A stretch of 34,875 nt of DNA from Bacillota bacterium (lineage in GTDB: Bacteria; Bacillota; Clostridia; Lachnospirales; Lachnospiraceae): contig JAEWMT010000112.1 in NCBI GenBank assembly GCA_023393095.1, forward strand, positions 1-34,875, in the 5' to 3' direction. A program made the translations under genes and the position numbers. Below, piece after piece: positions 1 through 8,593 of this stretch. A model generated the notes under the pieces. That model was not told the DNA's origin and did not search any database. It saw nothing but the letters and a program-made list of their open reading frames with translations. Position 1 is the stretch's first letter, and every line of letters starts with the position of its first letter.

Positions 1-986
1 CCCATACCATAGATCAAACCTAATTTATCAAATGCCTTCTTATTCAACAAATCGGTAAGATAAGTGCTTACTTCCTCTTCATCCTCCCAATTTTTTATAT
101 TTTCTTTCATATCGTCAAACATCTTCATAACTTTGATGTTTGCACCTCCATGCTTCGGTCCTTTCAGCGAACCAAGGGAAGCTGCTACGGATGAATAAGT
201 ATCAGTTCCGGAAGAGGTTACCACATGAGTTGTAAAGGTTGAATTATTACCTCCACCATGTTCTGCGTGCAGAACCAAAGCAATATCCAGTATTTTTGCT
301 TCTAACTGTGTATATTTCATATTAGGTCTTAACATATATAAAATATTCTCTGCCGTAGAAAGTCCTTCCTTTGGAGGGTGAATCACTAGACTTTTTCCCT
401 GATAATAATGACTGTAAGCTTGATATCCATATACCGATAGTAAAGGAAATACCGCAATCAGCTGAAAACTCTGGCGAAGTACATTTTCTATTGATATATC
501 ATCTGCCTTTTCATCATAGGAATAAAGGGTGAGAACACTTCTTGCTAACGTATTCATCATATCCTGACTGGGCGCTTTCATAATGATATCACGCACAAAG
601 GATTGTGGAAGCTCTCTGTATTTCTCCAAAAGGCTGTTAAATTGACTTAATTGATCCTTGGTGGGGAGGTTTCCAAAGAGTAATAAGTAGGTTGCTTCTT
701 CAAAGCCAAACCTTCCCTCTTCGATAAATCCATTAATAAATTCTTCAACATCAATTCCTCTGTAATATAATTTGCCTTCACAAGGAATATATTCATTATC
801 TACGATAGTATGGGATATTATATCGCAAATCTCTGTCAATCCGGTTAATACACCTTCACCACTGACATCTCTCAACCCACGCTTCACATCATATTTTGCA
901 TATAAATCAGGATTTATTATATTATTCTTTTTGCATAAGTCGGCCAGTTCCTTAATCTCAGGGGTGATTTCACTATATTTGTTCAT
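1..986 (-). CDS. gltA: Citrate synthase, 3' end cut by window edge
   Basis: Condenses oxaloacetate and acetyl-CoA to citrate in the cytoplasm. About 328 codons are visible, reading from an ATG at 986-984 with an AGGAGA ribosome site, and the frame stays open to base 1, so the C-terminus lies outside. Family marks are the catalytic-His block HAEHGGGNNSTFTTHV and the later GPKHGGAN block. The sequence before these (YRGIDVEEFI, GFEEATYLLLFGNLP) matches the N-terminal domain of the long clostridial citrate synthases. A 2-methylcitrate synthase cannot be excluded. It lies 35 bp after the CmpB-family gene on the same strand, so it may be read through from the glycan operon, though its job is unrelated. 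No promoter of its own was recognised in that short gap. Confidence 0.93.
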   Translation of the reverse strand, partial: MNKYSEITPEIKELADLCKKNNIINPDLYAKYDVKRGLRDVSGEGVLTGLTEICDIISHTIVDNEYIPCEGKLYYRGIDVEEFINGFIEEGRFGFEEATYLLLFGNLPTKDQLSQFNSLLEKYRELPQSFVRDIIMKAPSQDMMNTLARSVLTLYSYDEKADDISIENVLRQSFQLIAVFPLLSVYGYQAYSHYYQGKSLVIHPPKEGLSTAENILYMLRPNMKYTQLEAKILDIALVLHAEHGGGNNSTFTTHVVTSSGTDTYSSVAASLGSLKGPKHGGANIKVMKMFDDMKENIKNWEDEEEVSTYLTDLLNKKAFDKLGLIYGM

Positions 987-1021
987 TAATTTCTCCTTCC
1001 TGCCGTAACAACGGACTTGTG

Positions 1022-1555
1022 CTATAAACTCATTTTAATAGATACGAATAAATCAAATAAAAAAATTGTAAATAAAATTTTAGATGCTTTTTTTAATAAT
1101 TCTTCATTCAAATTCACATACATAAAGCGCATAAGCTTAGGGTGTAAATAGCGAATGATTACAATGCCAATCAGACCAAATACAATTGCAGCGCCAAGAC
1201 ATATTCTACCATTGAGATTAAACAGTTGGTTGGAATAATCCCACCAGCGTCTTCCAAATATATTCTCCATCGCAAAGGATACTATATACTCTACACTGGA
1301 TGCCAAGAAAGCACAAGTTAAAAATAATACTAAATTATTTTTAACTCTGTCGGAAAACAGTAATATCGCCAAAACAATACACACTCCATAGATAGGACAA
1401 ACCGGTCCGTATAAGAACCCTCGTTCATTATATCTCCCCTGTTCTATGGAACAAAAAATGGTTTCATACAGCCATCCTAGGAAACTGTAAATGATAAACC
1501 AGTCAAAAAGAATTACCATTCTTGAAACTTTTTCATTAATTCTAATTAATATCAA
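1022..1555 (-). CDS. CmpB/PF06541-family putative ABC-transporter membrane protein
   Basis: A 177-residue integral membrane protein of the putative ABC-transporter type IV family (COG4905, PF06541), whose function is not established. The family signature is clear near the N-terminus: FLGWLYETIFCSIEQGRYN followed by RGFLYGPVCPIYG. About four or five hydrophobic segments follow, with WWDYS and LNGRICLG in the second half, both usual for the family. I place the start at TTG 1555-1553 because AGGGGAG (1564-1570) sits 8 bases upstream; the upstream TTG at 1576 has no ribosome site. The gene lies 41 bp after the L,D-transpeptidase and 35 bp before the citrate synthase, so it is probably co-transcribed. 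The short polar C-terminus ends soon after the last hydrophobic helix. Confidence 0.75.
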   Translation of the reverse strand: MILIRINEKVSRMVILFDWFIIYSFLGWLYETIFCSIEQGRYNERGFLYGPVCPIYGVCIVLAILLFSDRVKNNLVLFLTCAFLASSVEYIVSFAMENIFGRRWWDYSNQLFNLNGRICLGAAIVFGLIGIVIIRYLHPKLMRFMYVNLNEELLKKASKILFTIFLFDLFVSIKMSL

Positions 1556-1596
1556 ATATATCGCTCCCCTATACAATAATATCAGATTAATGCGAT

Positions 1597-2922
1597 TTAT
1601 TCCAATTTAATCACCAATTTGGCCTGCTTGGTTGTCGTATTACCAGCTTCATCTGTCGCCATATAGGTTACTAAGTAGGTACCGTCCTGATTATCTGTAA
1701 GTGTAACATCTAGCTTGATCTTTGCCGATGAAGTATAATTATCACTTACTGTTATGTTTTTCATGACATCTTCTTTCGTTGGAACCCCCGCTTGCTCCAT
1801 GGTCAAGTCAGAAATACCATGAATTACAGGTCCTTCCTTATCAACTGTAATTATGGATTTCTTTACTACTGACGGTCCGTTACCAACGCTTAGTTCATAA
1901 GTGATTTTATATTCCGAATCACTGTTTTTATCAATTGTTACTTTGATCAACTTAGTATCAATCTTTTTATCCATTAAATATGCTTTTACGCCAATTAGGG
2001 CAAACTCTTTGTTTATCTTCACCTCCATATTAACAATTTTATTTTTAATGCCTTCCAAATCTGGCTTTATTTTATTATTTAATACTGTAACTGTTATTTC
2101 TTTTGATGCTTTTTTCCCCAAAGCATCCTTAACCGAATATGTAATCTTATATTTTCCAGGTTTTGAAGAGTCAACCTTTCCATTTGCATTAACTAGTGAT
2201 GAAATATTTGTTCCATAGGAAGAAGTTGCTTTTACACCACTTAATAGATTAATTTTTTCATTAAATTCGATGGTCTGACTTTTTACCCCTTTTAGTGCCG
2301 GTTGTTTTTTTAAAAAAGGGTTATTCTTATCCGGATCCGTTGGATCCCACCGAACATTGGATGCCACCTTGATCGGATCCGGTTTACCGAGAGGTCCAGG
2401 ACTTTTTTTATCGTCATATATCGTTACGGCAGTACCAACAGCACAATTATCATAAATCCATTTTGCATCCTTTACCGAAAGACGTACACAGCCATGAGAA
2501 GCTGTTGTACCAAGCTTATTAAATTCTTTGGTTGCAAGTGTAGATGGATTTTTCTCTCCATAATAATATACCGAGTGAAACAGAATACCATCGACAATCC
2601 TAGTAGAATACTGTCCCCATACATTTCCCATCAATAATTTCCATCGGTATTTTGCTTTCGTGTAAAAGGTTCCCGTTTTTGTCCTACCGCCGGTTCCAAC
2701 AGAGCAAAGCATTGCTTTAATCGGCTTCGTAAATTTACCCTCATCATCCATTTGATAAACTGTTATTGTATTATATACTCGATTAATTTTAATCCTATAA
2801 ATATCTTTTGATTTTGCTTCAACTGTACTCCAGCCAATTCCTGTACAGAATATTATAACTGTTAATCCTAGAAGAAGCAGTATCCTTCTTACGTTAGTCA
2901 GTTTATTATTATTTTTTTGCAT
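1597..2922 (-). CDS. L,D-transpeptidase (YkuD) with C-terminal Ig-like domains
   Basis: Predicted cell-wall enzyme making 3-3 crosslinks in peptidoglycan or attaching a protein or polymer to it. Residues 13-36 form a signal peptide or membrane anchor. The YkuD domain spans about 42-170, with His116 (GILFHS) and the catalytic motif SHGCVRL at 142-148 (Cys145 nucleophile). A Pro/Asp-rich linker (about 172-210) leads to three Ig-like modules of the DUF5011/HYR kind, at about 211-283, 284-361 and 362-441; the last carries the DNYT...DEAGN pattern. At 441 residues it is longer than a minimal YkuD protein because of these modules, which probably span the wall. ATG 2922 has AGGGGAG five bases upstream. 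It lies 52 bp after the DUF2298 gene, which suggests the glycan made upstream is handled at the wall. Confidence 0.93.
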   Translation of the reverse strand: MQKNNNKLTNVRRILLLLGLTVIIFCTGIGWSTVEAKSKDIYRIKINRVYNTITVYQMDDEGKFTKPIKAMLCSVGTGGRTKTGTFYTKAKYRWKLLMGNVWGQYSTRIVDGILFHSVYYYGEKNPSTLATKEFNKLGTTASHGCVRLSVKDAKWIYDNCAVGTAVTIYDDKKSPGPLGKPDPIKVASNVRWDPTDPDKNNPFLKKQPALKGVKSQTIEFNEKINLLSGVKATSSYGTNISSLVNANGKVDSSKPGKYKITYSVKDALGKKASKEITVTVLNNKIKPDLEGIKNKIVNMEVKINKEFALIGVKAYLMDKKIDTKLIKVTIDKNSDSEYKITYELSVGNGPSVVKKSIITVDKEGPVIHGISDLTMEQAGVPTKEDVMKNITVSDNYTSSAKIKLDVTLTDNQDGTYLVTYMATDEAGNTTTKQAKLVIKLE

Positions 2923-2974
2923 ATTAACTCCCCTTCAGTCACTAAGTCAGTATTTACTTATGTTATATCATTGG

Positions 2975-5278
2975 CTATTCCTGTACCTTAACAATATAGG
3001 TCTCATAATTTTTATCGTGCAAAGCAGGGCTTGAATATACTACTTCGCCCAGCTTTTTTATAAAGCTATGATTCATATTCGTAAATTTATCCTGCTCCAG
3101 CTTCCCTACATAGATATATGATATATGATATTCTTCAATCAGTTCTCTTACTGCTTTTGCATTAGCAGAAGTATAAATTGTTTTAATATCCTCCGCTCTT
3201 ACATCCAGTGTATCGGGATCCGATCTCCATAACCATTCATGAGTTCGCCATCCCAGTACCGTCGGAAGCCCTGTCATAACGGATACTCGCTCGTAATCGG
3301 AATAACTGTCCCCATTTGCCTCTAATACCACAGGAGTTCCCTTAATATGATCATTCAGCCAGTTAATCGCCTCAACATCATCCTGATAATTAGTACTAGT
3401 GCTCATAAATGCTGTACAGTCAAGCCCTTTATAACCATTTATATTGAATATATTACCATACCATGCACCTACCGCGTTCTGAACATAGTATGAAGAAAAT
3501 AAAAACAGTACTAGTCCTGTAACTGCAACCTTTCTCTGACGCTTTGTCTCTCCATAGATAAGAAGTCTAACAAAAATATATCCAAAGCAGATACCAAACA
3601 TAATGAATGCCTGATACGTCAACTTGAACATGGTATTTGCTCTCTTATAATCTCCATTGTAAATATCTTGAATATAGATTACTTCCGGCATTAGTACTAG
3701 TCCGATCGCACACAGGCCGATGGTAATAATAAACAAATCTGTATCAGTCAGATTTTCCATAAAAGCTAATAATCCCGGTAAACTATTCTTCTGCCCCAAA
3801 GAATGATCCCGTCTTCTTTTCCTTATAAAATTGGCTATCATAAAGCAAATAAAAGCTATTACCGTGAATATAGGTAATCCCCACAGAATGATCATCTGGT
3901 TCAAAGGGGTATGTGCAAACGAGATCTTCAGCCCAGTGGAAATCTGATCAAAGCGTAAGGTAAACGGTAAGCTTACCAGTTCAGAAAGAACAATAACTAA
4001 GACACCCTGTAATGCAGTAACCCCAAGGGCTTTTCCTCTAAAATTATATACAATTAGATTAGTAAATAGAATAATTGCGCCTGAAACAATAAAATAAATT
4101 GGAAAATCCCAGTAATTTGTGGTGTGGAAGAGTCCGATAAAAAATGAAATTGCTATTATCTGCGGACTGAAAACTTCTTTCCACCACGGTATTTCCAAAT
4201 TCTTATGTTCTTTGCGTTTACAGAGCCATGCAAATAACAACCCCAGTACCGTAAGTACAAACATAATATTGATTACATGTGCATGAAGGTCTCCCAGCAC
4301 AAAGGAATAACAGGGAAATTCATGAATTGTTTTATCATGGGTTTCCGGATGGTAACCGATAAATCTTGTTGCGTCAGGAAACCAGTATTTTTTCGTATTT
4401 GCAGTAATACCAAAAAATTTACGTACTGCGGGTTCCAGCCACCTAAAAGTAGGATAATGCATATTTCCGGCTAAACATACCCCGATACCTGCCAACGCAC
4501 CGCAGATATGTGGAATATCTCTGTTATTCTTTTCCCTCTGCTTCAGAAAATGACGGGTCATATTATTCACAAGTGAGTAAGGCAATACTACGGCTAAGGC
4601 TCCCACCATCATCAACATGATATTATAGCCCGAGGATACTTTCACAAAGGAAAGCTTTGTTAAGAAAGTTGCTATATATTGTCCGATATAATAATAATTT
4701 ATCGTACCTCCTGAAAACCACAAATCGGTCGGCGGCATATAATCATTACGTATCATACTGGTCATAAAGCCATAATCCATTGGCTTCTCTGTTCCATATG
4801 CCTCAGGTTTAAACCCTCTGATGTAAGTAAAGAGCAAAAACAAAGCAAAGAATAACACTTCTTCAGTTAGAATTCGGTCAATTACGTTATCCTTAAGAAA
4901 AGAATATGATATTCCGGTATTCTGCTCCTTCTTTCGCTTCCTTAATATTAGTATAAGTACGGTAACATTGATATATAAACCAACCACTACACTAATGATA
5001 CAAGAAGCAGGTGTAAATTTCATAATATGCAGCGAGGATAAAAGCCACATTATATATGCTACTGCTGCGATACCAATTGCTTTGGAGAACAAATATCCCT
5101 TGTCATTAAATCCGGAGAATAATACGGCCGATATGGGAATAAATATAATTCCGATGTATGCTTGTGTAGCCCACCATCGAAGGAATGGTACATAGTCACC
5201 CTTCAGTAGGAAGAAGCCCGATATAAATAATAAGACCGCTACAACTGATAATATAATTCTCTTTATTACACTATTCAC
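2975..5278 (-). CDS. DUF2298 (Chlor_Arch_YYY) multi-spanning GT-C-like membrane protein
   Basis: A 767-residue polytopic protein with roughly 14-16 hydrophobic segments. It belongs to the DUF2298 / Chlor_Arch_YYY family, which has no assigned reaction but resembles GT-C glycosyltransferases using polyprenyl-phosphate sugars. Family marks are MDYGF at 167-171, MIRNDYMPP at 175-183, the NYYYIGQY block at 194-201 that gives the family its name, and EFPCYSFVLGDLHAH at 319-333. Glu319, Asp329, His331 and His333 are candidate active-site residues (inference). The extracytoplasmic C-terminal domain starts near 640. The start is GTG 5278, the first possible codon in frame after a stop, with GGAGG at 5291-5295. 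Between them is an ATG-GGT-AAG-TGA minicistron whose TGA overlaps the GTG. It lies 23 bp after glf. Confidence 0.85.
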   Translation of the reverse strand: MNSVIKRIILSVVAVLLFISGFFLLKGDYVPFLRWWATQAYIGIIFIPISAVLFSGFNDKGYLFSKAIGIAAVAYIMWLLSSLHIMKFTPASCIISVVVGLYINVTVLILILRKRKKEQNTGISYSFLKDNVIDRILTEEVLFFALFLLFTYIRGFKPEAYGTEKPMDYGFMTSMIRNDYMPPTDLWFSGGTINYYYIGQYIATFLTKLSFVKVSSGYNIMLMMVGALAVVLPYSLVNNMTRHFLKQREKNNRDIPHICGALAGIGVCLAGNMHYPTFRWLEPAVRKFFGITANTKKYWFPDATRFIGYHPETHDKTIHEFPCYSFVLGDLHAHVINIMFVLTVLGLLFAWLCKRKEHKNLEIPWWKEVFSPQIIAISFFIGLFHTTNYWDFPIYFIVSGAIILFTNLIVYNFRGKALGVTALQGVLVIVLSELVSLPFTLRFDQISTGLKISFAHTPLNQMIILWGLPIFTVIAFICFMIANFIRKRRRDHSLGQKNSLPGLLAFMENLTDTDLFIITIGLCAIGLVLMPEVIYIQDIYNGDYKRANTMFKLTYQAFIMFGICFGYIFVRLLIYGETKRQRKVAVTGLVLFLFSSYYVQNAVGAWYGNIFNINGYKGLDCTAFMSTSTNYQDDVEAINWLNDHIKGTPVVLEANGDSYSDYERVSVMTGLPTVLGWRTHEWLWRSDPDTLDVRAEDIKTIYTSANAKAVRELIEEYHISYIYVGKLEQDKFTNMNHSFIKKLGEVVYSSPALHDKNYETYIVKVQE

Positions 5279-5301
5279 TTACCCATTTATCCTCCATTAA
5301 T

Positions 5302-6399
5302 CTACTTATTTTTAACCATTTGATTAAAGGCATCCAGAGCTCTGCGGACAACACCGTCCATATTATAATATCGGTACTCTGCCAGACGCCCAATGAATAT
5401 AATCTTCTTCTCGTTATTCATTTCCTCCTCATACAGGGAGAACTGTGCTTTACAATCCTTCGTTGGAAATGGGTAATAAGGTTCTCCTTCACTGCAGGGG
5501 AATTCCTTTCCAATGGTAGTCTTATCGTGTCTCTGTCCTGTCAGCTTCTTGTATTCCGTGATTCTGGTATAATCGTAATCATTTGGATAATTAACTACGG
5601 GTGCTTCCTGATAATCTTTTATATCAAGTGTTTCAAATACAAAATTAATACTTCGATAAGAAAGCCTGCCATGTTTGTAATCATAGAATTCATCCGTAGC
5701 TCCAGTGTAGATTAAGGTCTCATACTGCAGCTGATCTATGATCTCCTTATAATCAGTATTTAACAGAAGCTTAATATTCTTGTTTTCAAGCATCTTTTCA
5801 CACATCTTCGTGTAACCATGTGTCGGCATTCCCTGATATTTATCATTAAAGTATCTGGTATCCCTATTTAATCGTATCGGAATTCTTGAGATAACAGAGG
5901 TATCTAGCTCTCCCGGATCAATACCCCACTGTTTTTTTGTATAGTTCTCAAATATCTTCTGATAGATGTCTTCTCCAACCTTACTGAGCGCGACATCCTT
6001 ACTGGTCTTGATTTCCTTGATATCAACAGCCTGCTTCTTTAAGAAATCCTCAACCTGGGAACAATCAAGTTTCAAATTGTACAGCTTATTTATTGTTTCC
6101 ACCGTTATCGGCATAGGAACCAGATTGCCATCAACATAGGTCAGAACTCTGTGCCAGAAGTCATTCCATTTTGTAAACTTTGACAGATATTCATATACGT
6201 CACGGTCATTTGTATGAAAAATATGTGGTCCATAGTTATGAATCAGAATACCGTCTTCATTATACGAATCATATATGTTTCCTCCGATATGTCCTCTTTT
6301 TTCAATCACTAGTACCTTCTCATTAAGTTCATTCGCAATTCGTTCCGCCATTGTAAGTCCTGCCAGACCTGCTCCTACAATAACATATTTAAAGTTCAT
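5302..6399 (-). CDS. glf: UDP-galactopyranose mutase
   Basis: FAD enzyme that interconverts UDP-galactopyranose and UDP-galactofuranose in the cytoplasm, supplying Galf for surface glycans. At 365 residues it has the family's usual length. Visible features: FAD-binding GAGLAG at 9-14 in a Rossmann start (YVIVGAGLAGLTMAE), VIEKRGHIGGN after it, the substrate-loop motif YGPHIFHTND, FTKKQWG, RYFNDKYQGMPTHGYT, and a C-terminal FIGRLAEYRYYNMDGVV that closes the flavin site. The ATG at 6399-6397 is preferred because GGAGG precedes it by four bases; the longer frame from 6432 has no such site. It lies between two GT-C-like membrane proteins in one tight minus-strand run, so Galf is a likely sugar of the glycan built here. 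Confidence 0.97.
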   Translation of the reverse strand: MNFKYVIVGAGLAGLTMAERIANELNEKVLVIEKRGHIGGNIYDSYNEDGILIHNYGPHIFHTNDRDVYEYLSKFTKWNDFWHRVLTYVDGNLVPMPITVETINKLYNLKLDCSQVEDFLKKQAVDIKEIKTSKDVALSKVGEDIYQKIFENYTKKQWGIDPGELDTSVISRIPIRLNRDTRYFNDKYQGMPTHGYTKMCEKMLENKNIKLLLNTDYKEIIDQLQYETLIYTGATDEFYDYKHGRLSYRSINFVFETLDIKDYQEAPVVNYPNDYDYTRITEYKKLTGQRHDKTTIGKEFPCSEGEPYYPFPTKDCKAQFSLYEEEMNNEKKIIFIGRLAEYRYYNMDGVVRRALDAFNQMVKNK

Positions 6400-6489
6400 G
6401 TTTCCTCCATTCTGCCATATAACGTATCGCATATTAGTTTGGATTACGCTTTGCGTATCTTAGAATATTATGTTATCAAATCGTATCTT

Positions 6490-8544
6490 TTAATTCATCG
6501 ACTTTTGTGTATCATAAATCGAAGTCATCTGCTCACCTTCACCAAAGCTTTTCACACATTGATAGGTAGCTTTAATATTATTCTCATTTACTTTATAAAA
6601 ATCACTTGTTCTCGTATCTTTATCAACAATGATAAATCTGATGTTATTCTTTAGTACTAGCATCTGTAGTTCACCAGGTGTTGGCGCCTCATACATCAAT
6701 TTAACCTGTTCCAAGCGATAATCCGTGTCGTATCCGGCAGACCAAGGGAAATAAGACCAACCCTCATAAAGCATTGCTCCTCCAAGCACCACCTGGTTAA
6801 GTGCATAGCTGGAGGTTAAAAACAGATCCTTAGAGTTACTGTTCTCATGAATCCACTCGGTAAGAGGATCGTTGAGATCAAGTACTATAGCAGTCTCAGG
6901 TTGGTTTTTCTTCAACACAGTGATAAAATCATAAACTCCCGTTGCCGTCAAGCATATGACAAGCAATATCCCTACACATTTCATAAGAAAATCTTTTTGC
7001 TCAAACATTTTCATAATGAGTGCCGCGGCAAAAATGCCAAGAAGGATGCAGCTCATCATAATGTATTTATGGTTAACCGTAACATCAACTGTCAGGGATA
7101 TTGTGAAAGCAAATACAAGCGGTACCGTAAATGCGAGTATTAGATATCTTCCCACACCCTTTTCAAGACAAAAGGCTGCCAGTAAAACCAAAGGAAGAAT
7201 TCCAAGTAAACGGCCCAAATAGGAAGCAACACCAAACAAGGTCTTATTTTCTGCAATAAAGCCAAATAAATACTGTGTGGAAACGACAGAACCATGAATG
7301 AACAGATGGGTCTGAAGTGTTGATAAAAACAACGTAATTACAGCTACAATTAGATATTCTAGCCGTCTTTTCGATAGAATAGCCATTACAAACAGGATCA
7401 TTAGGCAGCCGATTTCTGCTGCTCCATGAAAAAATGCCAGACTGCCCAATAAGATACCACTGGCAATTGCCCCTCGCAAATCCTGTACTATCCATCCGTC
7501 TTTTGTAAAAAATATCGTTTTCATTGCCCGAGACAGCTTTGATAAAAACCCTTTTTGTTGCTTCATAAAGGAAGACCTTAAGTCTTCGAACATATTAAAA
7601 AGGTTTGGTAAAAAAAGAAGCAGCACAAGGAACATTACACTAAGACCAAATGCCAGATGCCTCTGGTTACAGTAAACATTCAAATTCCACAATCCCCACT
7701 CCTCATGAGGAGTGTCTGAGATAAAGTCGCCGTTGACGGCCAGATCTTTTAAGATATCCGTTCCCGGCGTAAGATTCGCCAGGTAGGTAAATAGTGTTTT
7801 TGCACTTCGAAAGGCGAAAAACAAACACGCCAGTATACCTGCACCAATTTTACCGGTTATTTTAACCGCCATTAAATATAGAAGCAGGAATGCACTGACA
7901 AAGCTCAGAATACTCGGCAGGTTAAAAGCATAATCAATACGCAGTCCTAAGTACTCCAAATTACCTGTTAGAAATTGAAACATAAAATGATATCTGATAT
8001 CCTGTCCTGCATAATGAGAATAGGTTGTAGGAAAGTTATTTCCGTAGGAAAATGAGCGTATCATACCGATATGTGGAGAAAAATCACTGAATACTGAAAC
8101 ACCCACATAAAGCAGGTTACCTTTTACAAAAAAAGTAGTCCACATTAACACGCATGCCAAGGTTATTATAACCGCTATAAGAAAAACCTCTATCTTGACC
8201 GTCTTATTATTTTTACAGATAAGACTATATTTTTCAAGTTTTTTCTTTCGATTCAAATAAATTGCCATCGCTGAAAATATGAATGCTAACGGCATAACAA
8301 TCAAATTAGAATAGAATAAAGGCTCTTCCTTACTGCCAAATAAATATGCAATCAGATAGGTCGGCCAGGTTAAAGCCAGTGTACCCGTTACATACCATGC
8401 AGGAACCATCAGAATATATGGACTGACATAAATTCGTCTTTTATAATAATCGGTATCTGTCAAATGATTTAAACCAGGAAAAGCATAGGTGCATATGGAC
8501 CAGCCTACACTAAAACATAATATAATGTATAAGAGTCCGAGCAT
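6490..8544 (-). CDS. Large polytopic membrane protein, GT-C glycosyltransferase-like
   Basis: A 684-residue integral membrane protein with about 13-15 hydrophobic segments and a soluble C-terminal domain of about 125 residues. I do not recognise a named family. The first large loop, about 153-200, has Asp154, MIRSFSYGNNFP at 161-172 and GQDIRYHFMFQF at 180-191. This lines up with the corresponding loop of the DUF2298 protein two genes downstream (see findings). The C-terminal domains also resemble each other around LEQVKLMYEAPTPGELQ and IRFIIVDKD. An acidic first loop after an early helix fits GT-C enzymes, so the likely role is sugar transfer from a lipid-phosphate donor on the outer face (inference). 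ATG 8544 has GGAGG ten bases upstream. It sits 49 bp after the GT2 gene and 90 bp before glf. Confidence 0.72.
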   Translation of the reverse strand: MLGLLYIILCFSVGWSICTYAFPGLNHLTDTDYYKRRIYVSPYILMVPAWYVTGTLALTWPTYLIAYLFGSKEEPLFYSNLIVMPLAFIFSAMAIYLNRKKKLEKYSLICKNNKTVKIEVFLIAVIITLACVLMWTTFFVKGNLLYVGVSVFSDFSPHIGMIRSFSYGNNFPTTYSHYAGQDIRYHFMFQFLTGNLEYLGLRIDYAFNLPSILSFVSAFLLLYLMAVKITGKIGAGILACLFFAFRSAKTLFTYLANLTPGTDILKDLAVNGDFISDTPHEEWGLWNLNVYCNQRHLAFGLSVMFLVLLLFLPNLFNMFEDLRSSFMKQQKGFLSKLSRAMKTIFFTKDGWIVQDLRGAIASGILLGSLAFFHGAAEIGCLMILFVMAILSKRRLEYLIVAVITLFLSTLQTHLFIHGSVVSTQYLFGFIAENKTLFGVASYLGRLLGILPLVLLAAFCLEKGVGRYLILAFTVPLVFAFTISLTVDVTVNHKYIMMSCILLGIFAAALIMKMFEQKDFLMKCVGILLVICLTATGVYDFITVLKKNQPETAIVLDLNDPLTEWIHENSNSKDLFLTSSYALNQVVLGGAMLYEGWSYFPWSAGYDTDYRLEQVKLMYEAPTPGELQMLVLKNNIRFIIVDKDTRTSDFYKVNENNIKATYQCVKSFGEGEQMTSIYDTQKSMN

Positions 8545-8593
8545 TAAAATATTTCCTCCAAGTCACAATTTTATGGTATTTCTATACTATCTT

